Below are positions 48,749 through 61,398 of a stretch of 64,000 bases of DNA, piece by piece. Location: assembly GCF_028554725.1 (NCBI RefSeq), contig NC_071668.1, positions 10,585,001 through 10,649,000 of the forward strand. The letters run 5' to 3'. The notes beneath the pieces were generated by a model. The model ran no database searches. It had not been told where the DNA came from and saw only the letters and a program-made list of their open reading frames with translations. Both the position numbers and the translations under genes were made by a program. Each line of letters begins with the position of its first letter. Position 1 is the first letter of the stretch. The DNA comes from Zeugodacus cucurbitae (lineage: Eukaryota > Arthropoda > Insecta > Diptera > Tephritidae).

Positions 48749-50824
48749 ATGGACCATATAGTCCAATTGTTTTAACTTCGTTAGACTATTTTTACTGGGG
48801 GGTCGTTAGATCATTATTTGAGAGACAAACCTAGCTCTGGTAAACATTTGTTTGAAGGATAGTCTTTTTAAGATGCAATCGGTTACTTGGCCACCCTGAA
48901 ATTAGTTCAAATACTAAATTTCTCAAATTACCCTAAGGGCTGTTGAAAAACAACCTCTTCCTTTAAAAATTTTAGTTTACACCCCCAATCGTCTATTTCT
49001 TCACAAGCCGATGAGTGGCTCTATTTATGCTTATGAAATCAAAATACCTCCAACCAAAGAAAAAAGTTAAAGAATCTCTGTAGAACATCTAGCAAATTTG
49101 TAAGCGCCACATTTTAATTGAACTCTTTGCGAGATCCAATTTCTTAGCATAATTTATTGCCGATTGTCGAAATTTTTCAAAACTCATCACGCACCCAAAA
49201 ACCAACAACAAACAAAAAATAAAAAAACCACCGAAAAACGCAACCGGTTCAAGTTGTAATACAACTCATAACGCAATTGACCATAACATCAGCCAACATT
49301 TGATGCGGCGCGTGATCGACGAAGATTTGCTCAAGTTTATGCACAATCGGCCTGCGGTCGGCGGTTGGCGGTTGGCAGCCTGTTATGCGTTGCGATGCGA
49401 TCGGTTGCGATAATGCAAGCAACCGACCGACCGACCAACCAATTTTGGAATTATTGAAACATGAAACTGCATTGCCGCTAGTTCTGCACCGTTGTTGTTG
49501 TGCACTTTTGTTGTTAGATGCGCTTATTAGTTGTTGTTATTGGTGTTGATTTTTTGTGGTTATGCTTGTGGCCTTTATTTTATGTTTGTATTTATGGGTT
49601 TTCATGCTTTTTTGCATAGATTTCTGTTATTGCTGTTGTTGTTGCGGGTTGCGTGCTGTTTTTTAGGTTACTGCCGGCCAAATTGTGGTCAACGCCAAGC
49701 GTTGTAAAGTTCATAAGTCATTGCGGTGTCGGTAATGCACCGCGCCACGCCCCGTCCACCGATGCGTGAAGCTGTCGAGCAGCTTCTTCTCGCTTTTTTT
49801 CGCAGTTACACCAGCGCTGCATTCCCACACGTCTTGCGCCTAACGACGCGTCAGCAACCTGATTGGACAATATTAATTTTTTTGTGTGTGGTGTTCTCCG
49901 CGGACCGAGTCGTCCGATGCATTTCATTTTTAACGCTTAAAATATTGTTTTTTTTCAGTTTTTTTCGGCGTTTTCGTTGCTTCCAAGTAAATTAAACATG
50001 TTTATGTGTATTTCAGGGTTGCCAAGTGCATTAGCGTTCATGTGCAACAACAAAGTCGCCAATTTTCACAGCCATAAATTGCAATGCGGTTTTTGATGGG
50101 TGTACGAATCTAAATATGTGAATATTTTATTTTTTATATTTATATGCATACCCGGCTTCAATTACAAGTATCTTTAAAGATTCGCAGAATTTCGTTTTGC
50201 TTCTTCGGCAGGTTTTTCTTGTAAAGTTGTTATGGTAATCTTAGAACTCTAAGATTTTATTTCTTAGAATTTCGAGGATGAGTTATTAATAAGTGATAAG
50301 ATTGAACAGACTCACAGTTAATTAAGAGCTTGAAGATTAGATCACTCCACTATACTCTACATTTTCCACCTTGCTTTAACTCCTAGTCCGAGATATTTGC
50401 AGGGTAAAGAGGTGAGTCTATTTAACTTAAGATGCCGCCTGATAAAATCGAAATCCGTTGATCACAAAAGCAAAGTAGAACGCTTCAAGAATACAACAAA
50501 AGTTTATATATACTTAGGGGCTAGAAGAAATGTAATCCAATCTCGTCGATTCTCAATACCAAAGAGGTATTCCTCCATGACATCCAGAACCGCATGGTTT
50601 TGTGCTTACTTAAATAGCTTATGATTTCCAAATACAATCGAAATGCTGTTCAGATTTACATAGCTATTGCATATCAGAAGTTTTCTTCTCACTATAGAAC
50701 CGTTATCACAAGATTCTACAATCACTACTTTCCAACACTTGGCATCGAACGTACTGTGAAACGACTAAAAGATGAAATTCCTATCGATAAATGTAATCGA
50801 TATTATCAGAGACTTTCTTAGGTA
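48749..50824. other. Non-coding DNA, including a GC-richer patch
   Basis: The patch 49260-49990 is less AT-rich ('ccgaccgaccgaccaacc' at 49421; 'gcgcctaacgacgcgtcagc' near 49836) and could be regulatory or leader sequence of a gene outside the window. I cannot support a coding region on either strand. Confidence 0.45.
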
Positions 50825-51213
50825 TGTTCAAAAAATATCGGAAAGACATTCAAATTTTAAGATTTACAAGAGGTTGAGGAGTACACTGCTGCTCAGGTTA
50901 AACGTTAAAACTTTCACTTCGTGAATTCTTGGCCAAAAACTATACTGTACCGATGCCACGGCCTACATATTCGCCAGACATGACTCCGTTTGACCTTTTC
51001 CTATTCCAAAAATTAAGAGAACCTTAAAGTGTCATCGTTTTACAAGAGATTTATGAGAAATCGTTGAAAGGTCCAAAGGCTATCCAAAATTTATGTTTAA
51101 GAAGTGTTTCGACGATTGGAAGATGCGCGGAATAGGGACTATTTTGACAACATTAATGAATAGAGAAATATTTTTTTGTTTCAAAAACGAAAATTCCCGT
51201 TATTTTCTGAACA
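50825..51213 (+). mobile_element. Mariner element remnant
   Basis: Imperfect inverted ends (TGTTCAAAAAATATCGG at 50825; CCCGTTATTTTCTGAACA to 51213) enclose transposase remains. These are PTYSPDMTPFDLFLFQKL, the mariner DD34D C-terminal catalytic context, then a stop, and KKCFDDWKMRG near 51108. It is decayed. Confidence 0.85.
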
Positions 51214-52757
51214 CACCTCGTAGATGAATTTGCTGGAATTTCTATATCCAAGCAATATAAGTTTAATATCGCTGCTTTCTTTCTTTTCGTGCTGTCTTGG
51301 CTTTTCGATCCACTATATGCATAGCCTTAACCATAGCTCCAAACTTCAAAAACCTTTGTGGAGCTTTCATAACTCCACCAATTGACATCCTGCGATATTT
51401 ATATGATTTTAACATAACAGCTGCGTGTTTAAAATACATATTTTCGATACCCTTTATTTCCTTTATTTTTGTTTATTTTTAATTTTGTGTGTGTCGGAAA
51501 ACTTTGCAATGCCATTTTCATATTTATATATTTTGCATTGTACTTTGCACTCATACATACATCGAAACGTGTTTGCTTTTGAAGATTCTCTTTATTTGTT
51601 ATTATTTGTATTTCTGATTTTTATTTTTTATTATCATTCTTTTTTTCGCATTTTCTGCACTCGCAAGTGACTTGTTTCAACTTCAACTTCTTAACGTTCG
51701 AGCGCACATTTTGGCATGTGACTGCGACCTCAAATGTCAACAGATGTAAACCTCATTTGCACATTGCCACATTCGTTGTAGGGTGAATGAATACTTCAAT
51801 ATTAAATGAGTATGTACATATATCTATATATATTGTATATACATATGTATATATATATTTTTTCATATATTTACTTAAGTTCATGCACAAGTATGTAAGT
51901 TGTCTTAAAGTACGTTTGCTGAAGTTTGCATTGAGTCGTAGTTGTTCGATGAGTGGTTTTTCGAATTTTTTCTCTACAGTAACAAAGTGTGTGCGATGAG
52001 CTGAAAAATAGCAACAACATAAGCGAAACTTAAATGCTTTACAAGGAATCAGCAATAGATAAGACAACATAACATATATATGTATATATAGGCTCTTGGT
52101 TACAGCTCAAGCGTATTAAGGTGTGCCATTTTTATCTCAACTTTTGATTCGATTAAAAAGTTCTAAAAAGATAATTTTTCTCAAATTAATTGATAAAATT
52201 TATAATATTTTCCGAATTTTACCAAATTTGTGTTTTAATTTGGATTCTATTTAATATAATTTCATGTATTTTTCTTTTTTTCAATATTTTGAGAAATAGA
52301 ATTTGATACCCAGTAGAAATTACACCTAAACTAAATAATTTTTTTAACAACTTAAATATCTGAAGATTATAATTTTATTGTCAATACAACCCCACCTTCT
52401 TCAATTTTGTATAATTTCAACTTAATACATTTTTATGATAAGCTTTTCATGTCCCAAGAGGCTGATAGAATCGAGTCTTTCAGGTTGGGATATGAAAAAT
52501 AGTATTTTTCAGATTTCCTATTTTGTGATCTTCTACCTGAGCGACAAGCAGACTACGATGATTTTTTCACTGATAGGTTCCAACAATTATATTTTATTTT
52601 CAACGTAAATAATCGTTTTATAGGAGGGAAGTATCCTTCTTGGTTTTTGTTTTTTGCCTTTATCTACCTTCGGCCTCAAAATCCTGTTATTATTAAAGAG
52701 TCTTCACAAATAGACGAATTGAATTTTTCACTGGAATTCACTCCAAATTCTTCGGTT
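51214..52757. other. Non-coding AT-rich DNA
   Basis: It contains dense 'atatat' tracts around 51815-51870 and 52070-52090. No gene or recognisable element is visible. Open frames here are AT-driven. Confidence 0.5.
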
Positions 52758-53513
52758 CCGACTTTCTGCAGTCGTTTCTCACCCACCACACACCATGAAA
52801 ATAGTTGAAATCGGCTAATAACCACGCCCACCTCCCAAATCCAATTTTAGGTTGAAGATTACTAAAAGTGGGTTATCTCACTAACGAAAAACGTCAGAAA
52901 TACTAAATTTTACAAAAGAAATTGCAGAAGGATGCTGCACTCAGATTCGCCCACTTATGGGTCAAAAACCATATGGCAGGAACTACTCTACCGATTCGAA
53001 TGAAATTCGGTATATAATATTTTCTTGGCACCCTGATGACACGTGTGAAAAATAGGTGAAATCGGTTCACAACCACGACAACTTCTCATATATGTAACTC
53101 AGTTTTGAAGTCCATCTGATTCCTTCACTTTATAAGATATACATAAGGAACTAATGATGATAGCAAAATAAAACTTTACACAAATACTGTATATGGTCTG
53201 TGGAATCACTTGTGAAAAAATTGTCGAAATCGGACTATAACTTTTCAAAGCCCCGAATACCGAATATGAAGAATTCAGTGCCCCATGGTAATTTTTCACC
53301 GAAAATTTCGGTAAATCTCTCAGGTATCTTAATTTAAGTTAGAAGAAATATTTTTCTTCTAATAGTGTAACTTCCCCTAGCTCTCATATACCTAATTATA
53401 GGATTTTCAAATTGGGTCAAATTGTGTGTTATCTTAATAAAAATATATCAATAAATTGCGAGAGTATAAAATGTTCGGTTGCATCCGAAATTAGCCTTTC
53501 CTTACTTGTTTAT
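52758..53513 (-). mobile_element. Interspersed repeat family 'R', copy 3 (minus strand, truncated)
   Basis: Reading the minus strand from 53513 it starts 'aacaagtaaggaaaggctaa', then 'ttttatactctcgcaattta', and runs through 'ctgagttacatatatgagaa' and 'cggtagagtagttcctgcca'. It is very close to copy 2 over 52760-53200. The 3' third is missing. Confidence 0.8.
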
Positions 53514-55980
53514 ATTCTAGAACGGCACGATTAATTGTGAACGTAGCCTCAGGCCAGGTATGTGATTTAGATACCATTCAAATACTTTCCACTCGGTTTT
53601 TGGGAGGCATGAAGACTTCTAAATTTGATACAGATTGGGGTGTCATGTTTCCCAAATACCCCAAGAATACACCGTTTGTGCCAGCTTCTGTATAATCTGG
53701 ACTGATCTATTAAAAGATCAATACATTTAAGAGCCTTTATGTCCTGGTGGAGTTTAACTAACTTAATCTAGTCAGCTAGTCGTCCCGAAAGGGTTTCCAA
53801 GCAATCCGAAGCACATATATCTGTCACTGAAGAGTTCTTCCTCCTTCTTCCATATTCCCTGAGTTTTTCTAATCATGTTTGCATCTCGAATACTTGGTTA
53901 CTTGCTCATTCATTCAACTGAGTACTTGAGCACTCACACGATTTCATATTAACCATTTTGAATTATGTAAATCTTCACATTGAATTCCACCTTCCATTCA
54001 GGCGATCTTCATCAAACTTTTATTCTTACTTTGTTGGACCAACTATTTAAACTATTGCTCACTAAACAATATTTTTTATTTACTTTGTACGCAAAAGACA
54101 AATGCACTTAAGTGTAAAAGTAAAAAAATATTTACATTTTAATGCTTTAATTCATTTGTTTGTCGTCGTTCCTCGCTCGTCGTTGCGCGTTGGTCAAGTG
54201 CTCAAACTTTAAATGACGTAAATCTTGTAGTCGCTAAATCGTTTAATTTATTGAATAGTTGACATCAAATGTCAAGTTTGTCTGCATAGTGGTTATCAGC
54301 GATTAACATAAGCAATCCATGCATATTCGTTTTTTGCATTTTCATTTGCTTTTTCGTAGACAGAAGCTCTATGAGTTGGCGCATTTTCATAAAAGAGGCG
54401 ATACTTTTTGACATTTAGTAGGCGTTAAATGTGTGTGTTTCGATGTTAACAATTGGCGGAGTTGTCTCTTATGGCAATATGATTTCATAAAATTTGTTTA
54501 AAAATGCATGGCAGCTTCTTTACTATTCTCTTCTCATTTATTTATTTATTTTATTTTTTTATTATTATTATTCTTTGAATTTACATATTTATTGATAATT
54601 ATGACGTAAGTCATTAATGTAAACACATAATTTAACATGATAAGTACCGGCAACTGGTTTGTCTATGTTATTATATATGCAGATAATAGTGTCTTCCTGT
54701 TGTAGAGGTGTCTTCAGTTTAAATATTGTCCACCCATTTTTGGGATATAATCGAAAATTTATTATTAAACGCTTCTTCGTTAATTGCATCAGGTGATTTT
54801 TGAATTCTTGGATTACTATTCATAATTCTGGTCCTAATAACTACAAATGTACTCAAGCGCCATCTAACGTTTCGCCCTAACAACTTTTTCAGTGTGTTGA
54901 TATAGCGTGAAATTGGAATATCTCATGAGTATATATCTCTCTCATGAGCAAGGGTGTTGAGTAATACCTTATTGTAAAAGATGTGTTATCCTTTCTGTAG
55001 AATTGAGAAACCATTCGTCTTGAGGTCCAAATGAAACTAACTACACACATGTAACCTCACGATGGCCCTCACCAACCCCACTTAACCCTCTAACCGCAAG
55101 TTAATCACTTCAATATAATCACCAAAACTTAGAAGATATTAATTCCACATTCACTAAAATAATAAATTCAATAATGAAATTAGTTTGCATTGTCGCTTGT
55201 TATTAAACAACTATCTTAACTTATGCTTTAAACAATAATTAACAACCTAATCTTCGTCTAAAATATTTGCAAACCTCTTACCCTTCACCTAATTGAACCC
55301 AAAAGTCGAGTATTGAAATAAATTAATTTTGTTACTGTGCTCATACAGCGGTAAATCTTTTGATAATTATAGTAAATGACAGTTAAATGATGCACATTAA
55401 AAAACATTTCATATCAGACGAAGCACAGCGAAGCAAAAAAAAAAGCGTAACAAAGATGGCAACCATGCGAAAAAGCGCCAAACTAATTAGTTTGATATTT
55501 TATACGTTGGAATCGCGCTGCAAATCAACAGCAAATGTTGAAAAATTGAAAGGTAAATCAAATTAAATTTACTAACAGCTATAGACAAAGTACCGCTACA
55601 TAGCAGGGGCAAGGTAAAGATCAAGTGCAAATGGGTGTAGACTACATTGTGCGCTCAATCGAATAAATTTACTTGATACAAAATGTATAATAAAATCATT
55701 TAATTAACGCTAACGCCTTTTGCAAGAAAACTTAATTAATATGGAGGTCTTTAAAATATAGAAATTAATATTTTTTGATTTCTTTTTTAAATTTAACTAT
55801 TGTATGAGATATTAAAGTAAATTGTCTAAGGTTCTATTATTATTATTTTAGCGGGTACACATAACCTCTTTAATGAAAAAATAATCAATATTGTCTAAAG
55901 GTTGATCCAGAAGACGAGCTGTTTTGTGAATAATAGAATATAGCAGATTGATGTTAGATGAGTAGGTTTGAGAGATCAGC
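53514..55980. other. Non-coding AT-rich DNA
   Basis: No supported gene or RNA. The small open frame at 54589-54789 on the minus strand resembles nothing I know. Confidence 0.5.
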
Positions 55981-55984
55981 TTAA

Positions 55985-56721
55985 GGGGTTATATACTGTT
56001 AGAATTTTCAAAAAATCTATTTTTTTTTTAATTTCATTTTCTTAATGTACATATATTTAAGAATACACACAGAAAATTTCATATCGTTCCGGTAAATATT
56101 TTCAAAGTTACAAGCAAATGAAAAATTTGAAAAGGCGTTTCAGAGTGCTTGGAAGTACAAGGTCCAAACTTTAAACGCGTTTTTCTCAAAATGGTGTTTT
56201 CAAAGTTGGGTGACCAACATTACTCGAAAACGGCTAGACCGATTAGTCTCAAATTTTAACACGACCTTCTTAAATATATTTTTTAGTAATTAATCGAAGA
56301 TTTTTTCTCTCCGATAAATATATTTTTTTTTATAAACAATTTAAGGCCGAAATTTCGGTCAAGAATCGATTTTTTTTTTTTGAGAAACCGCCATTTTGTC
56401 AAAAAATTTTATTTTGCTTATTCTTTTGATTAATTACTAGATTTAACATTATTTTAATGAAATCTGTTTTGTTTTTTAATTTCGGATGATCCAGTTCCGA
56501 CATATAGTGGTCACCGCAAAACGTCTTTTTTGAGAGGAGCTCCTGGAGATCAGCTGTAGCTCTTTTTCAAATAAATATTTTTACTAGTACTAAGTCTTAA
56601 AATACAGTTAAAAGATACCATAATATGTGTATAAATTTTTGGATCAATAAATTAAAAAGTTTTCTCAGAAAAAATTCTGGAAAATTCACTTTTTTTCGGC
56701 CGTCTAACTGTATATAACCCC
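55985..56721. mobile_element. 737 bp MITE flanked by TTAA
   Basis: The left end 'ggggttatatactgttaga' and the inverse of the right end 'ggggttatatacagttaga' match at 18 of 19 positions. TTAA directly flanks both sides (55981-55984 and 56722-56725). The interior contains T-runs but no open reading frame. The TTAA flanks are those used by piggyBac-type elements, although piggyBac ends usually begin CCC. Confidence 0.85.
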
Positions 56722-56879
56722 TTAAGAGATGATATAGAAGAAGATTTATACACTTTTACACATCGAACCAGATGAAACCCCAAGAAATCATATATCAAAC
56801 CAAAGTTAGTAAATCAGGCGAAATAAATGAAATAAGAGACCATAATACCACAGCTGCTGTCTCTTAGGAAGATTCATGT

Positions 56880-57268
56880 AGGCGCAATCATTGGTTTGCT
56901 TCCTTGTCGTTATCCAATACGTATACATGCGGTGAGATTAGGGTCTATCCTGAAGCCAGTTACCAAAGCTGCTTAGAGAAAGACGAAGAGGAATCAACCA
57001 AGCACTCCCTCCTTCAATGTCCAGCATTCGACAGACTAAGGTTAAAACACATCGGTAGGCACACCTTCAGGGAACCCAGCGAAGTGACTGGGATCGACAT
57101 TAGCCGACTTAAGAACTTTGCAATAGAGTCCAAGCGTTTTATCGAATCATTAGGTTCTTGGCGATCTGTCGGGAAGATTTGGGTGCCACTAAAGACAGTC
57201 AAAGCTGTCTACGTAAGATTCTCTGCAGTCACGGAGATCTACCCCTAGACCTAACCTAACCTAACTAC
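56880..57268 (+). mobile_element. Non-LTR retrotransposon 3' end (decayed)
   Basis: An open frame (56904-57248) gives CLEKDEEESTKHSLLQCPAF followed by RLRLKHIGRHTF and SRLKNFAIESKRF. This is the C-terminal Cys motif and tail typical of jockey/I-like polyproteins. The element ends in 'cctaacctaacctaac' at 57250-57268. The 5' part is missing. It is a different lineage from, or a more diverged copy than, the fragment at 11 kb. Confidence 0.75.
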
Positions 57269-59680
57269 CGCAGCCAGATTATAAATGCTCATTCAAAAGA
57301 TTTGTAGAGTGACATGTAACCGCTGATTTTGTAACTTTTAGAGTTTCCTAATAGTGTTTCGAGACGATCTTCCATTAGATTACAGAGTACCAAAAATAGT
57401 TGTTTGCACAAAAAGCCTATTAGAGGCTTCTACGGTAGATATATTCGATATAATACTATGAAACACTCCAGTATAAAATATATTCTCATACTGTCATGTC
57501 CAGAGAATGCCACAGAGACATACATAAGATCAGCAAGATCAGTTTTGGGATTTGTGTGTAATTTCAAAGTTTCACTCAATCCAATCTGATTCTTAAATAG
57601 TCCAAAGAACCGGACAAACAGTAAAGAGCTTTATTTTGACGCAAATACTGGTAAATCTTACAGAATAAATACCAAAAAACGAAACAAAAAAATCAGGTTT
57701 CAATAGGCAAATAAAAAATTATATAATCTAAATATCGATCGACATTGCTTTATTGCTTACGGGCATTTCGGGAACTCTCCAAAAAGCACATAAATTAAAA
57801 AGTGTGAATATATTTAAACACAAAACCAAGACAAAGCTACACACATAACAATAAGAGAATATTCTTCAGATATTCTTAAAAAAAAAAACATAATAAACAA
57901 AAGCAACTTTAGCTGCCGGACGAGTCAAATATCGACTAAATTAAAGCACATTAGTGCGAAAAATAATAATAAATAAATAAAAAGCGTTAAGCTATAAAAG
58001 CATTTCAATAATATTAGCTGTTTGGTTTTTGCCATGATTTTAATTTGATTTGATTTTTTTTATCGAAGAATGTGCCCAGTTACTGTTATGTACTTGTATG
58101 TGTGCTTGGGTTAGCGAACCGCGAATGCGTCAAGTACCACTAGCACTAGTGCTACTTAGTGGCGACTAGCTTGGCAAATAATTTGCTGATGACGCTTTTT
58201 GTGCGCTCGCGCTGTGGCATCCGCCTCAATGACGACGTTTTGAAGTGTAGAACGCTGAGTACATACATACTTACTCGTATAAAGCGTTTGATGTTAACTG
58301 AAATCCGGCTGGCACCGACCAGCACCAGCGGCAGAGGCTACAGCATCAGTTGTTTTTTTCGTTCATTAGACACTGTTAGCTGCTTAGCGCTTCTTCGCGG
58401 CGGAAAAAATATACTTGAAACAACTTTTTGAGTTTTGTATAAGTATATATATTTCTATATACAAACATACTCATTATAGCGTTATATGCTTAGAACCACA
58501 TTTTTTATTGCTAGTTGATTTTTACTTGGACCTTTGCATATACTAGAATGCCATTGCATTTGGAATTCTTTAGTTTTGTATTTTTCAAATAGCTGTGGCT
58601 TTCTACAGCACAAATGCCATATAGTTTCTTAATACACTATCTTACGCGTTATTGGTTGCCATTAAATTGAAATGACTATGCAAATCTGTTTGTTTTTTTT
58701 TTTGTTTTTTTGTAGTCTCAAAGCGTTGACCAGCATCCTTTTCAAGTTCATTCACATTCACTGTTGTTTCTCATGTTTTTTATTTTTCTCTCTCACTTAC
58801 ACAGAACTCATTTAATATTTCCAGTTTTGTTCAGTGGAAATGAAAGTAGACCTTTTAAATTTATTGCTATTGGTTGCTTCATATAATTTATTTGTTTTCA
58901 GATATCACGTTTTACGACGTGTTAATAGAGCAAAGTCTGCTTCTTCTTTTTCTTTACGTAAAAAAATGAATATTTAGCGCGAAGTCGTTCTTCATGAGTT
59001 TCAGTAAACATTTTGAGTATAATTTATAATTTGTATTATTTTAGTTATTATATATAATTTAATAGACCCCATAGACACTGTGACATTTTTTACTGATCCT
59101 ACGAAAGGATTATCATATCATCTTACCTTAACTGGATATATATAGAGGATAAGTCCCTATTAACTTGCTGTTCCTAAAAGTCATGAGGCTTATAACCTCG
59201 CGTGACCTCTTGGTTAACCTCACTTCAGTCCTAAAATGAGCTAAAGTCACGCGATTTTAAGCTAGAGGCCAAGCGAGGTCAAGTTAGGGGTCAAGCGAGG
59301 TGAAATCGGACTATAACCATACTTAATACCATAATAAATCAATCATCAGTCAAGATATCGGAAAACTTTTAATAAATAGTGTCTCCTAGAGATGTCAAAT
59401 CTTTTATTAAAATGGTCGAAACCGAACTATACCTTCGCAATAGCACAGCTAGCGAATATGAAAACCCTATTGCCTATTCCTGTTTTAATATCGGAAATAT
59501 CGGTAAATTGTTAAGAATAATCAATTTGGTTCAGTACTTCCCTTAGCCCCCATATATACAAAATAAAGATTTTCAAGCTTCCGATTGACTTACTACCGTA
59601 TATATCGGGCAAAATGTAAGCATTTTATTTTTGCAAATGCAGAGAACGTATAATCTTATATATATTTAATTTATTCTGGT
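57269..59680. other. Non-coding DNA with a diverged repeat segment
   Basis: Ordinary AT-rich DNA to 59 kb. The part 59190-59340 carries 'gaggtcaag' and 'caagcgaggt' repeats. The part 59300-59640 looks like a diverged minus-strand piece of repeat family 'R' ('gaaatcggactataacc', 'ggtaaattgttaag'). No gene is supported, including the frame at 58159-58431. Confidence 0.45.
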
Positions 59681-60155
59681 ACCGAAAATCTGTGAGAGCC
59701 ATTCAAGAATAACCATAGACCCCATATGCTATATATATAATAACCTTCGTTCTACTTCAAAAAAAATTGAAGAGCATTACACGGCATAAATTTGGTCGGG
59801 TCCTACGAAGAGTCTTATGATCTATATTCATATTAGATTGACCTACACCTCAAAGTTAGTTGGGAAATGACTAGCTTCTTCTCTCTCCTCTCTCTCTTTC
59901 TCTGTCTCTCTCTCTCTCTCTGCTTTCTCAATCTGAAGAACCGAAAATGTGTGAAAACCGTTCAAGAATAATCATAGACCCCATATGCTATATATATAAT
60001 AACCTTCGTTCTTCTTCGTTCGTTTCTACAAAAAAATTGAAGTGCATTACACGGCATAAATTTGGTCGGGTCCTACGAAGAGTCTTACGATTTATATTCA
60101 TATTAGATTGACCTACACCTCGAAGTTAGTTGGGAAATAACTAGCGCCTTCTCTA

Positions 60156-60187
<32 letters not shown>

Positions 60188-61398
60188 GCTTTCTCAATCT
60201 GAAGAACCGAAAATGTGTGAAACCGTTCAAGAATAATCATAGACCCCATATGCTATATATATAATATCCTTCGTTCTTCTTCGTTCGTTTCTACAAAAAA
60301 ATTGAAGTGCATTACACGGCATAAATTTGGTCGGGTCCTACGAAGAGTCTTACGATTTACGGGTGATTTTTTTGAGGTTAGGATTTTCATGCATTAGTAT
60401 TTGACAGATCACGTGGGATTTCAGACATGGTGTCAAAGAGAAAGATGCTCAGTATGCTTTGACATTTCATCATGAATAGACTTACTAACGAGCAACGCTT
60501 GCAAATCATTGAATTTTATTACCAAAATCAGTGTTCGGTTCGAAATGTGTTTATCGACAAATTTTGTTCAGCGATGAGGCTCATTTCTGGTTGAATGGCT
60601 ACGTAAATAAGCAAAATTGCCGCATTTGGGGTGAAGAGCAACCAGAAGCCGTTAAAGAACTGCCCATGCATCCCGAAAAATGCACTGTTTGGTGTGGTTT
60701 GTACGCTGGTGGAATCATTGGACCGTATTTTTTCAAAGATGCTGTTGGACGCAACGTTACGGTGAATGGCGATCGCTATCGTTCGATGCTAACAAACTTT
60801 TTGTTGCCAAAAATGGAAGAACTGAACTTGGTTGACATGTGGTTTCAACAAGATGGCGCTACATGCCACACAGCTCGCGATTCTATGGCCATTTTGAGGG
60901 AAAACTTCGGAGAACAATTCATCTCAAGAAATGGACCCGTAAGTTGGCCACCAAGATCATGCGATTTAACGCCTTTAGACTATTTTTTGTGGGGCTACGT
61001 CAAGTCTAAAGTCTACAGAAATAAGCCAGCAACTATTCCAGCTTTGGAAGACAACATTTCCGAAGAAATTCGGGCTATTCCGGCCGAAATGCTCGAAAAA
61101 GTTGCCCAAAATTGGACTTTCCGAATGGACCACCTAAGACGCAGCCGCGGTCAACATTTAAATGAAATTATCTTCAAAAAGTAAATGTCATGAACCAATC
61201 TAACGTTTCAAATAAAGAACCGATGAGATTTTGCAAATTTTATGCGTTTTTTTTTTTTAAAGTTATCAAGCTCTTAAAAAATCACCCTTTATATTCATAT
61301 TAGATTGACCTACACCTCGAAGTTAGTTGGGAAATAACTAGCGCCTTCTCTATCCTCTCTCTCTCTCTCTCTCTCTCTGGCCTCTCAATATGAAGAAC
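59681..61398. repeat. Tandem array, ~265 bp unit, three copies, third split by rosa
   Basis: Units start with 'accgaaaatgtgtga' at 59681, 59940 and 60206. Each contains 'accccatatgctatatatat', 'acacggcataaatttggtcg' and a terminal CT microsatellite. Unit 3 is interrupted at 60360-61289. Removing that insertion restores a length of about 262 bases. Confidence 0.9.
60360..61289 (+). mobile_element. Rosa-like mariner (DD41D), internally deleted, 930 bp
   Basis: Terminal inverted repeats are 'gggtgatttttttgagg' and the inverse of 'tcttaaaaaatcaccct'. TA flanks both ends (60358-60359, 61290-61291). The transposase frame keeps FSDEAHFWLNG (first D) and WFQQDGATCHTA (second D). Then comes CDLTPLDYFLWGYVKSKVY, where the third D is 42 residues after the second. 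That is the DD41D spacing of the rosa subgroup, known from tephritid flies. The proper start (ATG 60472, NRLTNEQRLQIIEFYYQNQ) runs out of frame at about 60545. A deletion has removed most of the DNA-binding domain, so the element is non-autonomous. Confidence 0.92.

Noticed and set aside
58159..58431. 90-residue frame in a GC-richer stretch
   Set aside because: No domain, no splice context and no resemblance to a known protein.
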